Positions 21,250 through 29,756 of a stretch of DNA of 64,000 bases are shown piece by piece. Each line of letters starts with the position of its first letter. Position 1 is the first letter of the stretch. This DNA is from Clostridium sp. Marseille-P299 (GTDB lineage: Bacteria > Bacillota > Clostridia > Lachnospirales > Lachnospiraceae), in NCBI RefSeq assembly GCF_900078195.1, contig NZ_FJVE01000006.1:250501-314500 (forward strand), given 5' to 3'. The translations under genes were made by a program, and so were the position numbers. Below the pieces are notes generated by a model. The model did no database searches. It was not told the DNA's origin and saw only the letters and a program-made list of their open reading frames with translations.

Positions 21250-23541
21250 ATGACAAAATCCCTAGATTTTTACATAAACAGAGAACATATTACCTATAAT
21301 GCTGAAGTATTTTCGGTTAATTTTGGACAATTCCCTGATTTTCTAGATTTATTAAAGGAGATCTCCTGTATTTATATAGACGATGAATATAATCTTAATA
21401 AACTTGCAGATAAATTTGAAAGTTTTAATAAAGAATCCTTAGGATTTAATGAAAGATTAGACTTACTTATTAAAGCAAGCGTTGAGTTAACTACAAAAGA
21501 AGCTCCAAAATGGGAGTTTATTTCTGCAAGACTACTCTATTACAAATTTAATAAGAGACTTAAAGCTGACCTAGCTTTAAGAAATATTAATAATTATTAT
21601 GATAAAGTTAAGTTCCTTACGAAAGAAAAATTATACGGGGATTACCTTTTATCTAACTATACAAAAGAAGAGATAAATCTTTATGAAACTTATTTAGACT
21701 ATTCCAGAAACAATTTACTTACATACTCTGGACTAGATTTACTTTTAAAACGCTATATTATTCATTTAAATGATGGAACACCAATTGAAACTCCTCAAGA
21801 AATGTTTCTTGGTATCGCGATGCATTTAGCAATGAATGAGAAAAAGGATCGAAACGATTGGGTTAAAAAGTTTTATGATATGCTTAGTGAACTTAAAGTA
21901 ACCATGGCTACTCCTACTTTATCCAATGCAAGAAAAGTATTTCATCAACTTTCCTCTTGTTTTATTGACACAGTACCAGATAGCTTAGATGGTATTTATA
22001 GAAGTATTGATAATTTTGCTAAGATTAGTAAATTTGGTGGAGGCATGGGACTTTACTTTGGTAAGGTACGTGCTCTTGGGAGTGAAATCAGAGGTTACCA
22101 AGGTGTTGCAGGTGGAGTTATTCGTTGGATTAAATTAGCAAACGATACAGCCGTTGCCGTTGATCAATTAGGTATGAGACAAGGCGCTGTCGCCGTTTAT
22201 TTAGATGCATGGCATAAGGATTTGCCAGAATTTTTAGGATTACGTACGAATAATGGTGATAACCGTATGAAAGCACACGATGTCTTTCCAGCCGTTTGCT
22301 ATCCTGATTTATTTTGGAAAACCGCAAAAGATAATATTGAAGCAGATTGGCACTTGATGTGTCCCCACGATATCATGAAAATTAAAGGTTATTGTTTAGA
22401 AGATTATTATGGGGAAGAATGGGAAGAAAAATATCTAGATTGTATTAATGACACTAGAATTTCAAAAAGAATAATCCCAATCAAGGAAATCATTCGATTG
22501 ATTATTAAAAGTGCTGCTGAAACAGGTACTCCGTTTACATTTAACCGTGACATCGTAAACAGATTAAATCCAAATAAACATAAAGGTATTATATATTCTA
22601 GTAACCTTTGTACAGAAATCGCTCAGAACATGAGTCAGATTGATTTAATAGAACAAACTACAACGACAGTGGACGGAGAAGAAATCGTTATTACTACCAC
22701 AAAGCCAGGTGATTTTGTTGTATGTAATTTAGCTAGCTTATCCCTGGGTCATATTGATGTTACTAATGAAGCTGAAATTATAGATATTACAAAAAGCGCT
22801 GTTCGAGCTCTTGATAATGTTATTGATTTGAACTTTTTCCCTCTGCCATACGCAAAAATTACTAATAATAAGTATCGTCCAATTGGACTTGGTGTCAGTG
22901 GATATCATCATATGTTAGCCAAAAATAAAGTTCGTTGGGAATCTGATGAGCATCTTGAATTCGCTGATAAAGTATTTGAAACAATAAACTATGCTGCAAT
23001 TCTAGCAAGCAATGAAATTGCCAAAGAAAAAGGCAAGTATGACTATTTTGAAGGCAGCGACTGGCAAACTGGAGAATATTTTAGATTACGTAATTATTCT
23101 AACGAACGTTGGGATGCTTTGAGTAAAGAAGTTGCTAAGTACGGTATGAGAAATGCATATCTTCTTGCAATTGCTCCTACAAGTAGTACAAGTATCATTT
23201 CTGGAACTACCGCTGGTGTTGATCCAATTATGAGTTCTTATTTTTTAGAAGAAAAGAAGGATGGGTTAATTCCTAGAGTAGCACCAGATTTGTCCCATGA
23301 GACCGTTTGGTTTTATAAGAATGCGCATCAAATCAATCAAACCTGGTCGATAAAGGCTGCCGGTATTCGCTCAAGACACATTGATCAAGCTCAAAGTTTA
23401 AATCTTTATATCACAAATGAATATACATTCCGTGGCATACTAAATCTCTACATCCTTGCATGGGAGAAGGGGGTAAAAACCATATATTATATTCGCTCAA
23501 AAAGTCTTGAAGTTGAAGAATGCACCGTATGCTCAAGTTAA
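21250..23541 (+). CDS. nrdA: Class I ribonucleoside-diphosphate reductase, alpha subunit
   Basis: 763 aa from ATG 21250, which AAAGGAG precedes; the ATG at 21223 has no ribosome site. It reduces ribonucleotides to deoxyribonucleotides together with NrdB. Visible are QLSSCFIDTVPDSL and FVVCNLASLSLG (the active-site cysteine pair), NLCTEI (thiyl radical region), and the C-terminal redox pair in EVEECTVCSS. The N-terminus lacks a recognisable ATP-cone. The last codons and stop are part of a 35-bp tandem duplication (23523-23592). Confidence 0.96.
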   Translation: MTKSLDFYINREHITYNAEVFSVNFGQFPDFLDLLKEISCIYIDDEYNLNKLADKFESFNKESLGFNERLDLLIKASVELTTKEAPKWEFISARLLYYKFNKRLKADLALRNINNYYDKVKFLTKEKLYGDYLLSNYTKEEINLYETYLDYSRNNLLTYSGLDLLLKRYIIHLNDGTPIETPQEMFLGIAMHLAMNEKKDRNDWVKKFYDMLSELKVTMATPTLSNARKVFHQLSSCFIDTVPDSLDGIYRSIDNFAKISKFGGGMGLYFGKVRALGSEIRGYQGVAGGVIRWIKLANDTAVAVDQLGMRQGAVAVYLDAWHKDLPEFLGLRTNNGDNRMKAHDVFPAVCYPDLFWKTAKDNIEADWHLMCPHDIMKIKGYCLEDYYGEEWEEKYLDCINDTRISKRIIPIKEIIRLIIKSAAETGTPFTFNRDIVNRLNPNKHKGIIYSSNLCTEIAQNMSQIDLIEQTTTTVDGEEIVITTTKPGDFVVCNLASLSLGHIDVTNEAEIIDITKSAVRALDNVIDLNFFPLPYAKITNNKYRPIGLGVSGYHHMLAKNKVRWESDEHLEFADKVFETINYAAILASNEIAKEKGKYDYFEGSDWQTGEYFRLRNYSNERWDALSKEVAKYGMRNAYLLAIAPTSSTSIISGTTAGVDPIMSSYFLEEKKDGLIPRVAPDLSHETVWFYKNAHQINQTWSIKAAGIRSRHIDQAQSLNLYITNEYTFRGILNLYILAWEKGVKTIYYIRSKSLEVEECTVCSS

Positions 23542-23630
23542 CATTGATTAGGTAATACACCGTATGTTCAAGTTAAAATTTATTTAAGATAATATACGAT
23601 TTTCTCTAAATAAAATTTATTTATTAAATA
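23523..23630 (+). repeat. Duplicated nrdA 3' tail
   Basis: A 35-bp unit starting CACCGTATGCTCAAGTTAA at 23523 includes the last coding residues and stop codon of nrdA. It is repeated at 23558 (CACCGTATGTTCAAGTTAA), and a third, decayed copy is suggested from about 23595 by a shared AAATTTATTTA stretch. It lies between nrdA and nrdB. Confidence 0.8.
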
Positions 23631-23663
23631 ATCTAATATTAATATAGAAAGGCTTCGTTGCTT

Positions 23664-24704
23664 ATGAATTTAAAGAAAAAACCACTTTTTAATCCTTCTG
23701 GAAATACCGATGTAATGAGTCGCCGAATGATTAATGGTGACACTACGAATCTCAATGATTTTAATAACATGAAGTATGCATTCGTTAGCGATTGGTATCG
23801 TCATGCAATGAATAATTTTTGGATTCCTGAAGAAATCAATCTAAGCGCTGATGTAAAAGACTATAAAAATTTAGAGACAGAAGAACGTATTGCATATGAT
23901 AAAATACTCTCTTTTTTAGTCTTCTTAGACAGTATGCAAACAGCGAATCTTCCTGCAATCTCGGAATACATTACTGCAAACGAAATTAACCTATGTTTAA
24001 CGATTCAGGCATTTCAAGAAGCGATCCACTCTCAAAGCTATAGTTATATGCTAGATACTATATGTGAGCCGCAACAAAGAAATGAAGTGTTGTATCAATG
24101 GAAAACAGATGAACATCTTTTAAAAAGAAATACTTTTATTGGTGATTTGTATAATGAATTTCAGCATGATAAATCTCCATTTTCACTTGTAAAAACAATA
24201 ATGGCGAATTTTATCCTTGAAGGAATTTATTTTTACAGTGGCTTTATGTTTTTTTATAATTTAGGCCGTAATAACAAAATGCCTGGAACAACTCAGGTCA
24301 TCCGCTATATTAATCGAGATGAAAATGCACACCTTTGGTTATTCCGCAGTATTATTCTAGAGCTAAAAAAAGAGCAACCAGAACTCTTTACCGAAGATAA
24401 AATAAACCTTTACCGTGAAATGATTAAAGAAGGCTGTGAACAAGAGATTGCATGGGGTAGCTATGTAATTGGTAATCAAATTCATGGACTTACCACCGAA
24501 ATGATATCCGATTACATTATGTATCTTGGTAATCTTCGTTGCCATTCTCTTGGATTTAATCCAATTTATGAAGGCCATAAAGAGGAACCCAAAAGTATGT
24601 CATGGGTAAGCCAATATAGTAATGCAAATATGATTAAAACTGACTTTTTTGAAGCCAAAAGCACTGCTTACGCAAAAAGTAGCGCTTTGGTAGATGACTT
24701 ATAG
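23664..24704 (+). CDS. nrdB: Class I ribonucleoside-diphosphate reductase, beta subunit
   Basis: 346 aa from ATG 23664 (GAAAGG upstream); TTG at 23658 is closer to that site and remains possible. All metal ligands are present: Asp89, Glu119, His122, Glu186, Glu220 and His223. The radical-bearing tyrosine is conserved as Tyr126 in EAIHSQSYSYML. It is therefore a tyrosyl-radical class I R2, not a metal-only or DOPA variant by sequence. It is co-transcribed with nrdA and ended by the hairpin at 24778. Class I needs O2 or a flavodoxin-generated oxidant, notable in an anaerobe. Confidence 0.96.
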   Translation: MNLKKKPLFNPSGNTDVMSRRMINGDTTNLNDFNNMKYAFVSDWYRHAMNNFWIPEEINLSADVKDYKNLETEERIAYDKILSFLVFLDSMQTANLPAISEYITANEINLCLTIQAFQEAIHSQSYSYMLDTICEPQQRNEVLYQWKTDEHLLKRNTFIGDLYNEFQHDKSPFSLVKTIMANFILEGIYFYSGFMFFYNLGRNNKMPGTTQVIRYINRDENAHLWLFRSIILELKKEQPELFTEDKINLYREMIKEGCEQEIAWGSYVIGNQIHGLTTEMISDYIMYLGNLRCHSLGFNPIYEGHKEEPKSMSWVSQYSNANMIKTDFFEAKSTAYAKSSALVDDL

Positions 24705-24777
24705 AATTAATAAACGAAAAAAACACAGCAAAGAATTAAACATAGAACAAAGCATTTATGCTACCTATAAATAAAAG

Positions 24778-24840
24778 AAGGACTAATTACCTATCTAAGA
24801 AGTAAATTACTTTTTAAATAGGTAGTTAGTCCTTTCATTT
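24778..24840 (+). terminator. Terminator of nrdAB
   Basis: AAGGACTAATTACCTAT (from 24778) pairs imperfectly with ATAGGTAGTTAGTCCTT, followed by TCATTTT. Confidence 0.75.
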
Positions 24841-24892
24841 TAAAAGATATAGTAATTTAATTTGCTATCACACGCTTGTTTTTAAGTCTGAT

Positions 24893-25267
24893 TTACTGAA
24901 CAATACTATCGATATTGCTAAAATCTCCTTCTTTAACTTCAACAATAATTCGATTCGGTAGGCATATTATCATTTGTCCCGTGTTATGAATCGCTCCAAT
25001 TATCACACATGTTTGGTCCGGACATTGAGCTTCTATCATTTTAGCTTCCCCATTTTTAATTTCTAAAATGCTAGTACCTAATTTTGCTGGAATTTCAATC
25101 TTAGTATCTAAATTTAATGGATATGTTCCATATTCTTTTCCATCTATAGTAACAACAACCACAGCGTCATCATCCGAATCAGCTTGGCTAATATAACGAT
25201 ATCCAAGATACGTGCTTCCTGCAATCACAAGTAAAATAATGATTAATAATACATCTTTTTTTTTCAT
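24893..25267 (-). CDS. NusG domain II-containing membrane-anchored protein
   Basis: 124 aa. One N-terminal membrane helix (VLLIIILLVIAGSTYLGY) is followed by an extracytoplasmic NusG_II domain with AQCPDQTCVIIGAIHNTGQM and IICLPNRIIVEV, including the family's two cysteines. Such proteins commonly accompany Rnf or ECF-like membrane genes in Firmicutes, but here no partner is adjacent, and the function is unknown. Confidence 0.88.
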   Translation of the reverse strand: MKKKDVLLIIILLVIAGSTYLGYRYISQADSDDDAVVVVTIDGKEYGTYPLNLDTKIEIPAKLGTSILEIKNGEAKMIEAQCPDQTCVIIGAIHNTGQMIICLPNRIIVEVKEGDFSNIDSIVQ

Positions 25268-25575
25268 AACTTCCTCTTTTCAATTTCTTAACTACAATCT
25301 TACCCGTTTTGATTGCTTTTTTATACTAAACTAAGCATTGCAATTATATTCGATTCATTTAAAAAAATCAAGAACTAGAATTAATTATTACCTATTATTT
25401 TATATTTTAGTAATTTTATATCAGTTACTTATATTTAATGGAAATTTTTCTATTTAGAAGCTCTATTATTGTAATATTATGTTATATTTTGAATACCGAT
25501 TCTTTTTATTCTTTTGGAAATAAGGCAAGCCATCTCTCATAATATACATTGTAAACAAAATTTGGAGGTTCTAAC
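25268..25575. other. Intergenic region upstream of the Cys-rich peptide
   Basis: AT-rich, about 308 bp, between divergent genes. The only element I can point to is the possible sporulation-type promoter at 25518-25546. Confidence 0.4.
25518..25546 (+). promoter_or_regulatory. Possible sigma-E/K-type sporulation promoter
   Basis: CATAATATA (25538-25546) fits the CATAnnnTA -10 of mother-cell sigma factors, with AAATA 15 bp upstream. The start codon of the Cys-rich peptide is 30 bp away. Suggestive only. Confidence 0.35.
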
Positions 25576-25842
25576 ATGAGTGATTTAACAGCAACTAACT
25601 GCGGATGTGACAGAGGATGTGATTGTAATAATGGTTTATTTGGTGGCGATTGCAGCTGCATCATTATTATCCTTTTACTTCTTTGCTTCTGCGGCAATGG
25701 TTTTGGCAACAATGGCTGTAACAGAGATTGTGACAGAGGATGTAACAATGGTATCTTCGGTGGCGATTGCAGTTGCATCATCATTATTCTTGTTCTCTTC
25801 TGCTTCTGCGGTAATGGCTTTGGCAACAATGGCTGCTGCTAG
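25576..25842 (+). CDS. Duplicated Cys/Gly-rich hydrophobic small protein
   Basis: 88 aa with 17 cysteines. It consists of two tandem copies of a ~39-residue unit: a Cys/Asp/Asn stretch (CDRGCDCNNGLFGGDCSC), a hydrophobic run (CIIIILLLLCFCGN), then GFGNNG. GGAGG lies 7 nt before ATG and a strong terminator follows, so it is a real monocistronic gene. No known family is recognised with certainty. The Cys-rich repeats, with a hydrophobic core that could insert in a membrane or aggregate, resemble spore-coat or structural peptides; function unknown. Confidence 0.85.
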   Translation: MSDLTATNCGCDRGCDCNNGLFGGDCSCIIIILLLLCFCGNGFGNNGCNRDCDRGCNNGIFGGDCSCIIIILVLFCFCGNGFGNNGCC

Positions 25843-25860
25843 TTTTAAACATTTATGTAC

Positions 25861-25893
25861 AAAAAGAGCTGATTACAGCTCTTTTTGTTTTTG
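25861..25893 (+). terminator. Terminator of the Cys-rich peptide gene
   Basis: AAAAAGAGCTG (25861-25871) pairs with CAGCTCTTTTT (25876-25886), followed by further T. It is symmetric enough to work on both strands. Confidence 0.85.
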
Positions 25894-26067
25894 TTTTAAA
25901 CAATCATAATCATATTCATATATAGATGTTTCGTCAGTTACTAACAGTGCATTTGTTGAGTTCTCCTCACCACATGCACAAAGTTTGCACTCATTTTTTT
26001 TATTAAGCTCTATATTAAAATCATTGATTGACACATCTGTAGTTACGATTCCATAATTTTTTTTCAT
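25873..26067 (-). CDS. Small hypothetical protein with CxxCxC motif
   Basis: 64 aa starting MKKNYGIVTTDVSIND with a central KNECKLCACGEENSTNALLV motif and a charged tail. AAGGA lies 10 nt before ATG. The stop codon falls inside the terminator hairpin at 25861-25893, which could therefore end transcription from both sides. I recognise no family. The coding status rests on the ribosome site, plausible composition and the lack of another gene in the interval. Confidence 0.5.
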   Translation of the reverse strand: MKKNYGIVTTDVSINDFNIELNKKNECKLCACGEENSTNALLVTDETSIYEYDYDCLKQKQKEL

Positions 26068-26243
26068 ATTGATGAATTCCTTCCAACTAGACTATACTTC
26101 ATTATATGATATAATTACGAAAATGTTTACATTATTCGACTTGAATCAATGACTTTTTTCATTGCTTATTTTAAATACATCTATTATACTTATTCATAAG
26201 TTCAACATGGAAATAATTAAAGAATTAGAATTGGAGGTCGATT

Positions 26244-27356
26244 ATGTCAGGATCTACTTTAGGAACAATATTTAAAATTACTACGTGGGGAGAATCTCAT
26301 GGAAAAGGTATTGGCGTTGTTGTTGATGGATGCCCAGCTGGATTATCCATTGATGAAGAATTAATACAAACTTATTTAGACCGAAGAAAACCAGGTCAAA
26401 CGAAATTTGCCACCCCAAGAATAGAAGCAGATAAAGTACATATTTTATCTGGTGTTTTTGAAGGAAAGACAACAGGTACACCTATTTCTTTAGCTATCTT
26501 TAATGAAACTGCAAGATCCTCTGATTACAGCGAAATTGCAAGCTATTATCGTCCTGGTCATGCAGACTTTACTTTTGATAGTAAGTATGGATTTCGTGAC
26601 TATCGTGGTGGCGGACGTTCTTCTGGTCGTGAAACCTCGGGTCGTGTCGCTGCTGGTGCTATTGCAAGTGCTATTTTAAAGGAACTTGGTATTGAAGTAT
26701 GTGCTTATACAAAATCCATCGGCCCTATAAAAATTGATTATAAAAACTGCAAAAAAGAAAATAGAGATTTAAGCCCACTTTGCATGCCAGATTTAGAAGC
26801 TTCAAATGCAGCTGAGGAATTTCTTACCTCTGCTATGGAAAATCAAGACTCTGTTGGTGGAATCATAGAGTGTATTATTAGTGGAGTTCCTGCTGGGATT
26901 GGCGAGCCTGTCTTTGATAAATTGGATGCCAGCCTTGCAAAAGCTATTATGTCAGTTGGCGCAGTGAAAGGTGTTGAGATAGGTGATGGTTTTGAAGTTG
27001 CAAATCATTTTGGTTCCTATAATAATGATAACTTCATACAAGAAGGTTCTCAACTTAAAAAAATCTCAAACCATGCGGGCGGAATTCTTGGGGGTATTAG
27101 TGATGGTTCGGAAATTATATTGCGTGCAGCAATAAAACCTACTCCTTCCATAGCAAAAAGTCAACAAACCGTAAATAAGAATGGTGAAAATATAACTGTA
27201 AATATCAAAGGACGTCATGATCCTATCATAGTACCTAGAGCTGTTGTTGTTATCGAATCAATGGCTGCCCTTACACTCTTAGATCTTATGTTACAAAGTA
27301 TGAGTTCTAGATTAGATCATATAAAAACTTTTTTTAGTGATGTAAAGACGAAATAA
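26244..27356 (+). CDS. aroC: Chorismate synthase
   Basis: 370-aa enzyme of the last shikimate step, converting EPSP to chorismate with reduced FMN. Signatures: [18 protein letters not shown] at residues ~14-31, [34 protein letters not shown], and the C-terminal [17 protein letters not shown]. Full length. GGAGG precedes ATG. It stands alone here; other aro genes are not in the window. Confidence 0.98.
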   Translation: MSGSTLGTIFKITTWGESHGKGIGVVVDGCPAGLSIDEELIQTYLDRRKPGQTKFATPRIEADKVHILSGVFEGKTTGTPISLAIFNETARSSDYSEIASYYRPGHADFTFDSKYGFRDYRGGGRSSGRETSGRVAAGAIASAILKELGIEVCAYTKSIGPIKIDYKNCKKENRDLSPLCMPDLEASNAAEEFLTSAMENQDSVGGIIECIISGVPAGIGEPVFDKLDASLAKAIMSVGAVKGVEIGDGFEVANHFGSYNNDNFIQEGSQLKKISNHAGGILGGISDGSEIILRAAIKPTPSIAKSQQTVNKNGENITVNIKGRHDPIIVPRAVVVIESMAALTLLDLMLQSMSSRLDHIKTFFSDVKTK

Positions 27357-27381
27357 AACAGGAAAAAGACTGTGCCTATAG

Positions 27382-27513
27382 AAATGCTTTAGATGTTCCT
27401 TTCTTTAAAATTTGTGTTATATCAAAAGACAGATTTGTCTGTTCATAGCGAGTTATCTGTTTTTTGATATGTTTAACACAAATTATGAAAGAATTGGAAC
27501 ATCTTATGCATTT
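27382..27513. repeat. 132-nt long imperfect hairpin downstream of aroC
   Basis: Arms of about 53 and 59 nt (27382-27434 and 27455-27513) pair along most of their length, including AGATGTTCC / GGAACATCT, AATTTGTGTTA / AACACAAATT and ATCAAAA-ACAGAT / ATCTGT-TTTTGAT, around a 20-nt loop. It is too long for an ordinary terminator and lacks a T run. Flanking CCTATAGAAATG (27375) and CATTTCCATAAAGTATATAGG (27552-27572) look like inverted ends of a MITE-like remnant. Confidence 0.7.
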
Positions 27514-27596
27514 TAATCGAAGCGGAAGTATTTTAGCTTTGTGAAAATTGTCATTTCCATAAAGTATATAGGGATTAGACACCTAATTCTACCAAT

Positions 27597-27655
27597 AAAA
27601 AAAGTTGTATTATATACATATATGACGATTCGATCATAGTACAAAACACAACTTT
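27597..27655 (-). terminator. Terminator downstream of the GntR gene
   Basis: AAAGTTGT at 27601 pairs with ACAACTTT at 27648, extended by partly paired TAT/GTA stretches. The minus strand continues into seven T. Confidence 0.75.
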
Positions 27656-27688
27656 CTTACTCCGTATTTAATTAATTTTTAAGCCTTA

Positions 27689-28357
27689 CTATAAGCCTTG
27701 TTTACTTATATTCTGGATTGTTTTTATGATATGCTCATGTGCTAGTTTTTCTGCAAGCTCACCATCTCTTTTTCTTATCGCCTCAAGAATCGCTGTATGT
27801 TCTGCATTTGAATCAGAAACACGTTCCGTTCGAGATAATGTAATTTTTCTCATTCGTTGAACATAATGATGAAAATCACTTAAAACATGTTCTAGTATTT
27901 TACTTCCAGAAGCTTCATATATCAACTCATGAAATTTATTATCCAACTCTAATATTTGTTCATAATGTTCTTTTTTTAAATGAAATTCTGAAAGGAAAAT
28001 AACTTCCTCTAAAGCTTCAATCTGTTGTTCTGTAATATGTTCACATGCCCACTTTGCACATAAACCTTCTAAATAAGAACGTATCACATAGATATCATGA
28101 ATATCTTTTTCTGAGATTCCAGTTACGTAGGCACCTTTGTTAGGAATAATATTAACAAGTCCTTCAAGTTCTAATTGCCTTAATGCTTCTCTTACTGGAG
28201 TACGACTTACACCTAATTCCATACCAATGGTATTTTCCTTAAGTTCTTCGTCCTGAGAATATTTACCAGATAATATATCTTCTCTGATTCGATGAAATAC
28301 TCTACCACGTAACGAGTATTTATCGGTTACTTCTTTTTGCACGTCTTTATTGCTCAC
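27689..28357 (-). CDS. GntR-family regulator, FCD (FadR-like) subgroup
   Basis: 222 aa. The N-terminal winged helix shows FHRIREDILSGKYSQDEEL, then LGVSRTPVREALRQLELEGL, the GntR recognition signature. The C-terminal FCD domain follows with metal-ligand histidines plausible in DNKFHELIYEASG and SNAEHTAILEAI. FCD regulators often bind a small organic acid. The gene lies 195 bp downstream of the Re-citrate synthase/isocitrate dehydrogenase pair, whose promoter overlaps a GntR-type palindrome (31216-31227). Confidence 0.93.
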   Translation of the reverse strand: MSNKDVQKEVTDKYSLRGRVFHRIREDILSGKYSQDEELKENTIGMELGVSRTPVREALRQLELEGLVNIIPNKGAYVTGISEKDIHDIYVIRSYLEGLCAKWACEHITEQQIEALEEVIFLSEFHLKKEHYEQILELDNKFHELIYEASGSKILEHVLSDFHHYVQRMRKITLSRTERVSDSNAEHTAILEAIRKRDGELAEKLAHEHIIKTIQNISKQGL

Positions 28358-28552
28358 AACGTCCTCCTAATGATAAACGGGATTTTCTCCCTCCAAATTG
28401 TACTGTAGGAAATTATTTATAACTTCCGTTAAAAGGCGCTACTTTTGCGCCATTCATATAAGAACCAGAAATAAGATAATGAAAATTTTCTTAATACGTA
28501 AACGCCTGCAATATAGGTTTCCCTAATATCACAGACGTCACACCGTATCAAT

Positions 28553-29719
28553 CTATTTCATTTTCTCAATTGTTTCCATAATATAATCTGCAAATTCTTC
28601 ACCTGTTGCTCCGTCACTACGTCCAGTCATAACAAGTTTCTTTTCTGTTACAGTGCAAATATCAAGTGCTGCATATAATTTATCAGATTGTTCTTTATAA
28701 CCAATGTGTGATAAAAGCATCGCTGCTGCACGTATTACGCTACATGGATCTGCATACTTATCTCTTCCTTCTAAAACCATACGAGGAGCAGAACCATGAA
28801 TTGCTTCAAACATTGCATATCTCTTACCAATATTAGCACTTCCTGCAGTACCTACACCACCTTGGAACTCTGCCGCTTCATCTGTAAGAATATCACCATA
28901 TAGATTAGGAAGAACCAATACTTGGAAATCTCTTCTTCTCTTCTCATCAATTAATTTTGCTGTCATGATATCAATATACCAATCATCAGCTGTAATATCT
29001 GGGTATTCCTTAGCAATTTCTTTAAACATATCTAAGAACTTACCATCTGTAGTCTTAATAATGTTTGCTTTGGTAACCGCAGTTACTCTTGTTTTACCGT
29101 TCGCTTTTGCAAATTCAAACGCTGCACGAATAATACGTTCTGTTCCTTGTGATGTAACAACTGTAAAGTCTATACCTAAATCTTCTGTTACATGTACACC
29201 TTTGCTTCCCACTGCATATGCACCTTCCGTGTTTTCACGGTAAAATGTCCAATCAATTCCCTGCTCAGGAATACGAACCGGACGAACATTAGCAAAAAGA
29301 TCTAGTTCTTTACGCATTGCAACATTGGCACTTTCTACATTTGGCCAAGGATCGCCTTTTCTAGGAGTTGTAGTTGGTCCTTTTAAAATAACATGACATT
29401 CTTTTAATTCTTTCAAGACCTCTGCTGGAATCGCTGCCATCTCTTCCGCTCTTCTCTCAATTGTTAAACCATCGATTACGCGAAATGCTACCTTGCCAGC
29501 ATTTACATCCTCTTTTAATAAAAATTCAAGGATTCTTTGGGCTTGTGCTGTAATTGCAGGTCCAATTCCATCTCCGCCACAAACGCCGATAATAATTTGA
29601 TCTAATTCTTGATAGTTTAAGAAATCTCCTTGGGCTTTCATAGCTTCAACACGTTTTAATTGTTCCTCTAATAACTTTCCAAAGGCCTCTTTCGCTTTTT
29701 CGATATTTTCTGCAATCAT
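28553..29719 (-). CDS. icd: Isocitrate/isopropylmalate dehydrogenase family; likely NAD-dependent isocitrate dehydrogenase
   Basis: 388-aa beta-decarboxylating dehydrogenase. The family signature is DILTDEAAEFQGGVGTAGSA, with FEAIHGSAP close behind, and substrate residues in NVRPVRIPEQG and FYRENTEGAYAVG. The N-terminal extension of ~40 residues is longer than in isopropylmalate dehydrogenases. It is encoded 37 bp downstream of Re-citrate synthase, which favours isocitrate as the substrate; leucine-pathway genes are absent. NAD versus NADP preference is not certain from reading alone. Confidence 0.85.
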   Translation of the reverse strand: MIAENIEKAKEAFGKLLEEQLKRVEAMKAQGDFLNYQELDQIIIGVCGGDGIGPAITAQAQRILEFLLKEDVNAGKVAFRVIDGLTIERRAEEMAAIPAEVLKELKECHVILKGPTTTPRKGDPWPNVESANVAMRKELDLFANVRPVRIPEQGIDWTFYRENTEGAYAVGSKGVHVTEDLGIDFTVVTSQGTERIIRAAFEFAKANGKTRVTAVTKANIIKTTDGKFLDMFKEIAKEYPDITADDWYIDIMTAKLIDEKRRRDFQVLVLPNLYGDILTDEAAEFQGGVGTAGSANIGKRYAMFEAIHGSAPRMVLEGRDKYADPCSVIRAAAMLLSHIGYKEQSDKLYAALDICTVTEKKLVMTGRSDGATGEEFADYIMETIEKMK

Positions 29720-29756
29720 CTTGTTATCCTCCTGTAAATAATGTTAGGGAACATAA

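Larger units (their letters stand above)
27357..27688. other. Convergent intergenic region aroC/GntR
   Basis: Holds the long hairpin (27382-27513), a 28-bp motif shared with 35278-35305 (27545-27572), and the GntR terminator (27597-27655). The short minus-strand frame across the hairpin is not credible as a gene. Confidence 0.6.

Noticed and set aside
27376..27582. 68-aa minus-strand frame downstream of aroC
   Set aside because: It runs through both arms of the long hairpin, has no ribosome site, and the hairpin explains the sequence better.
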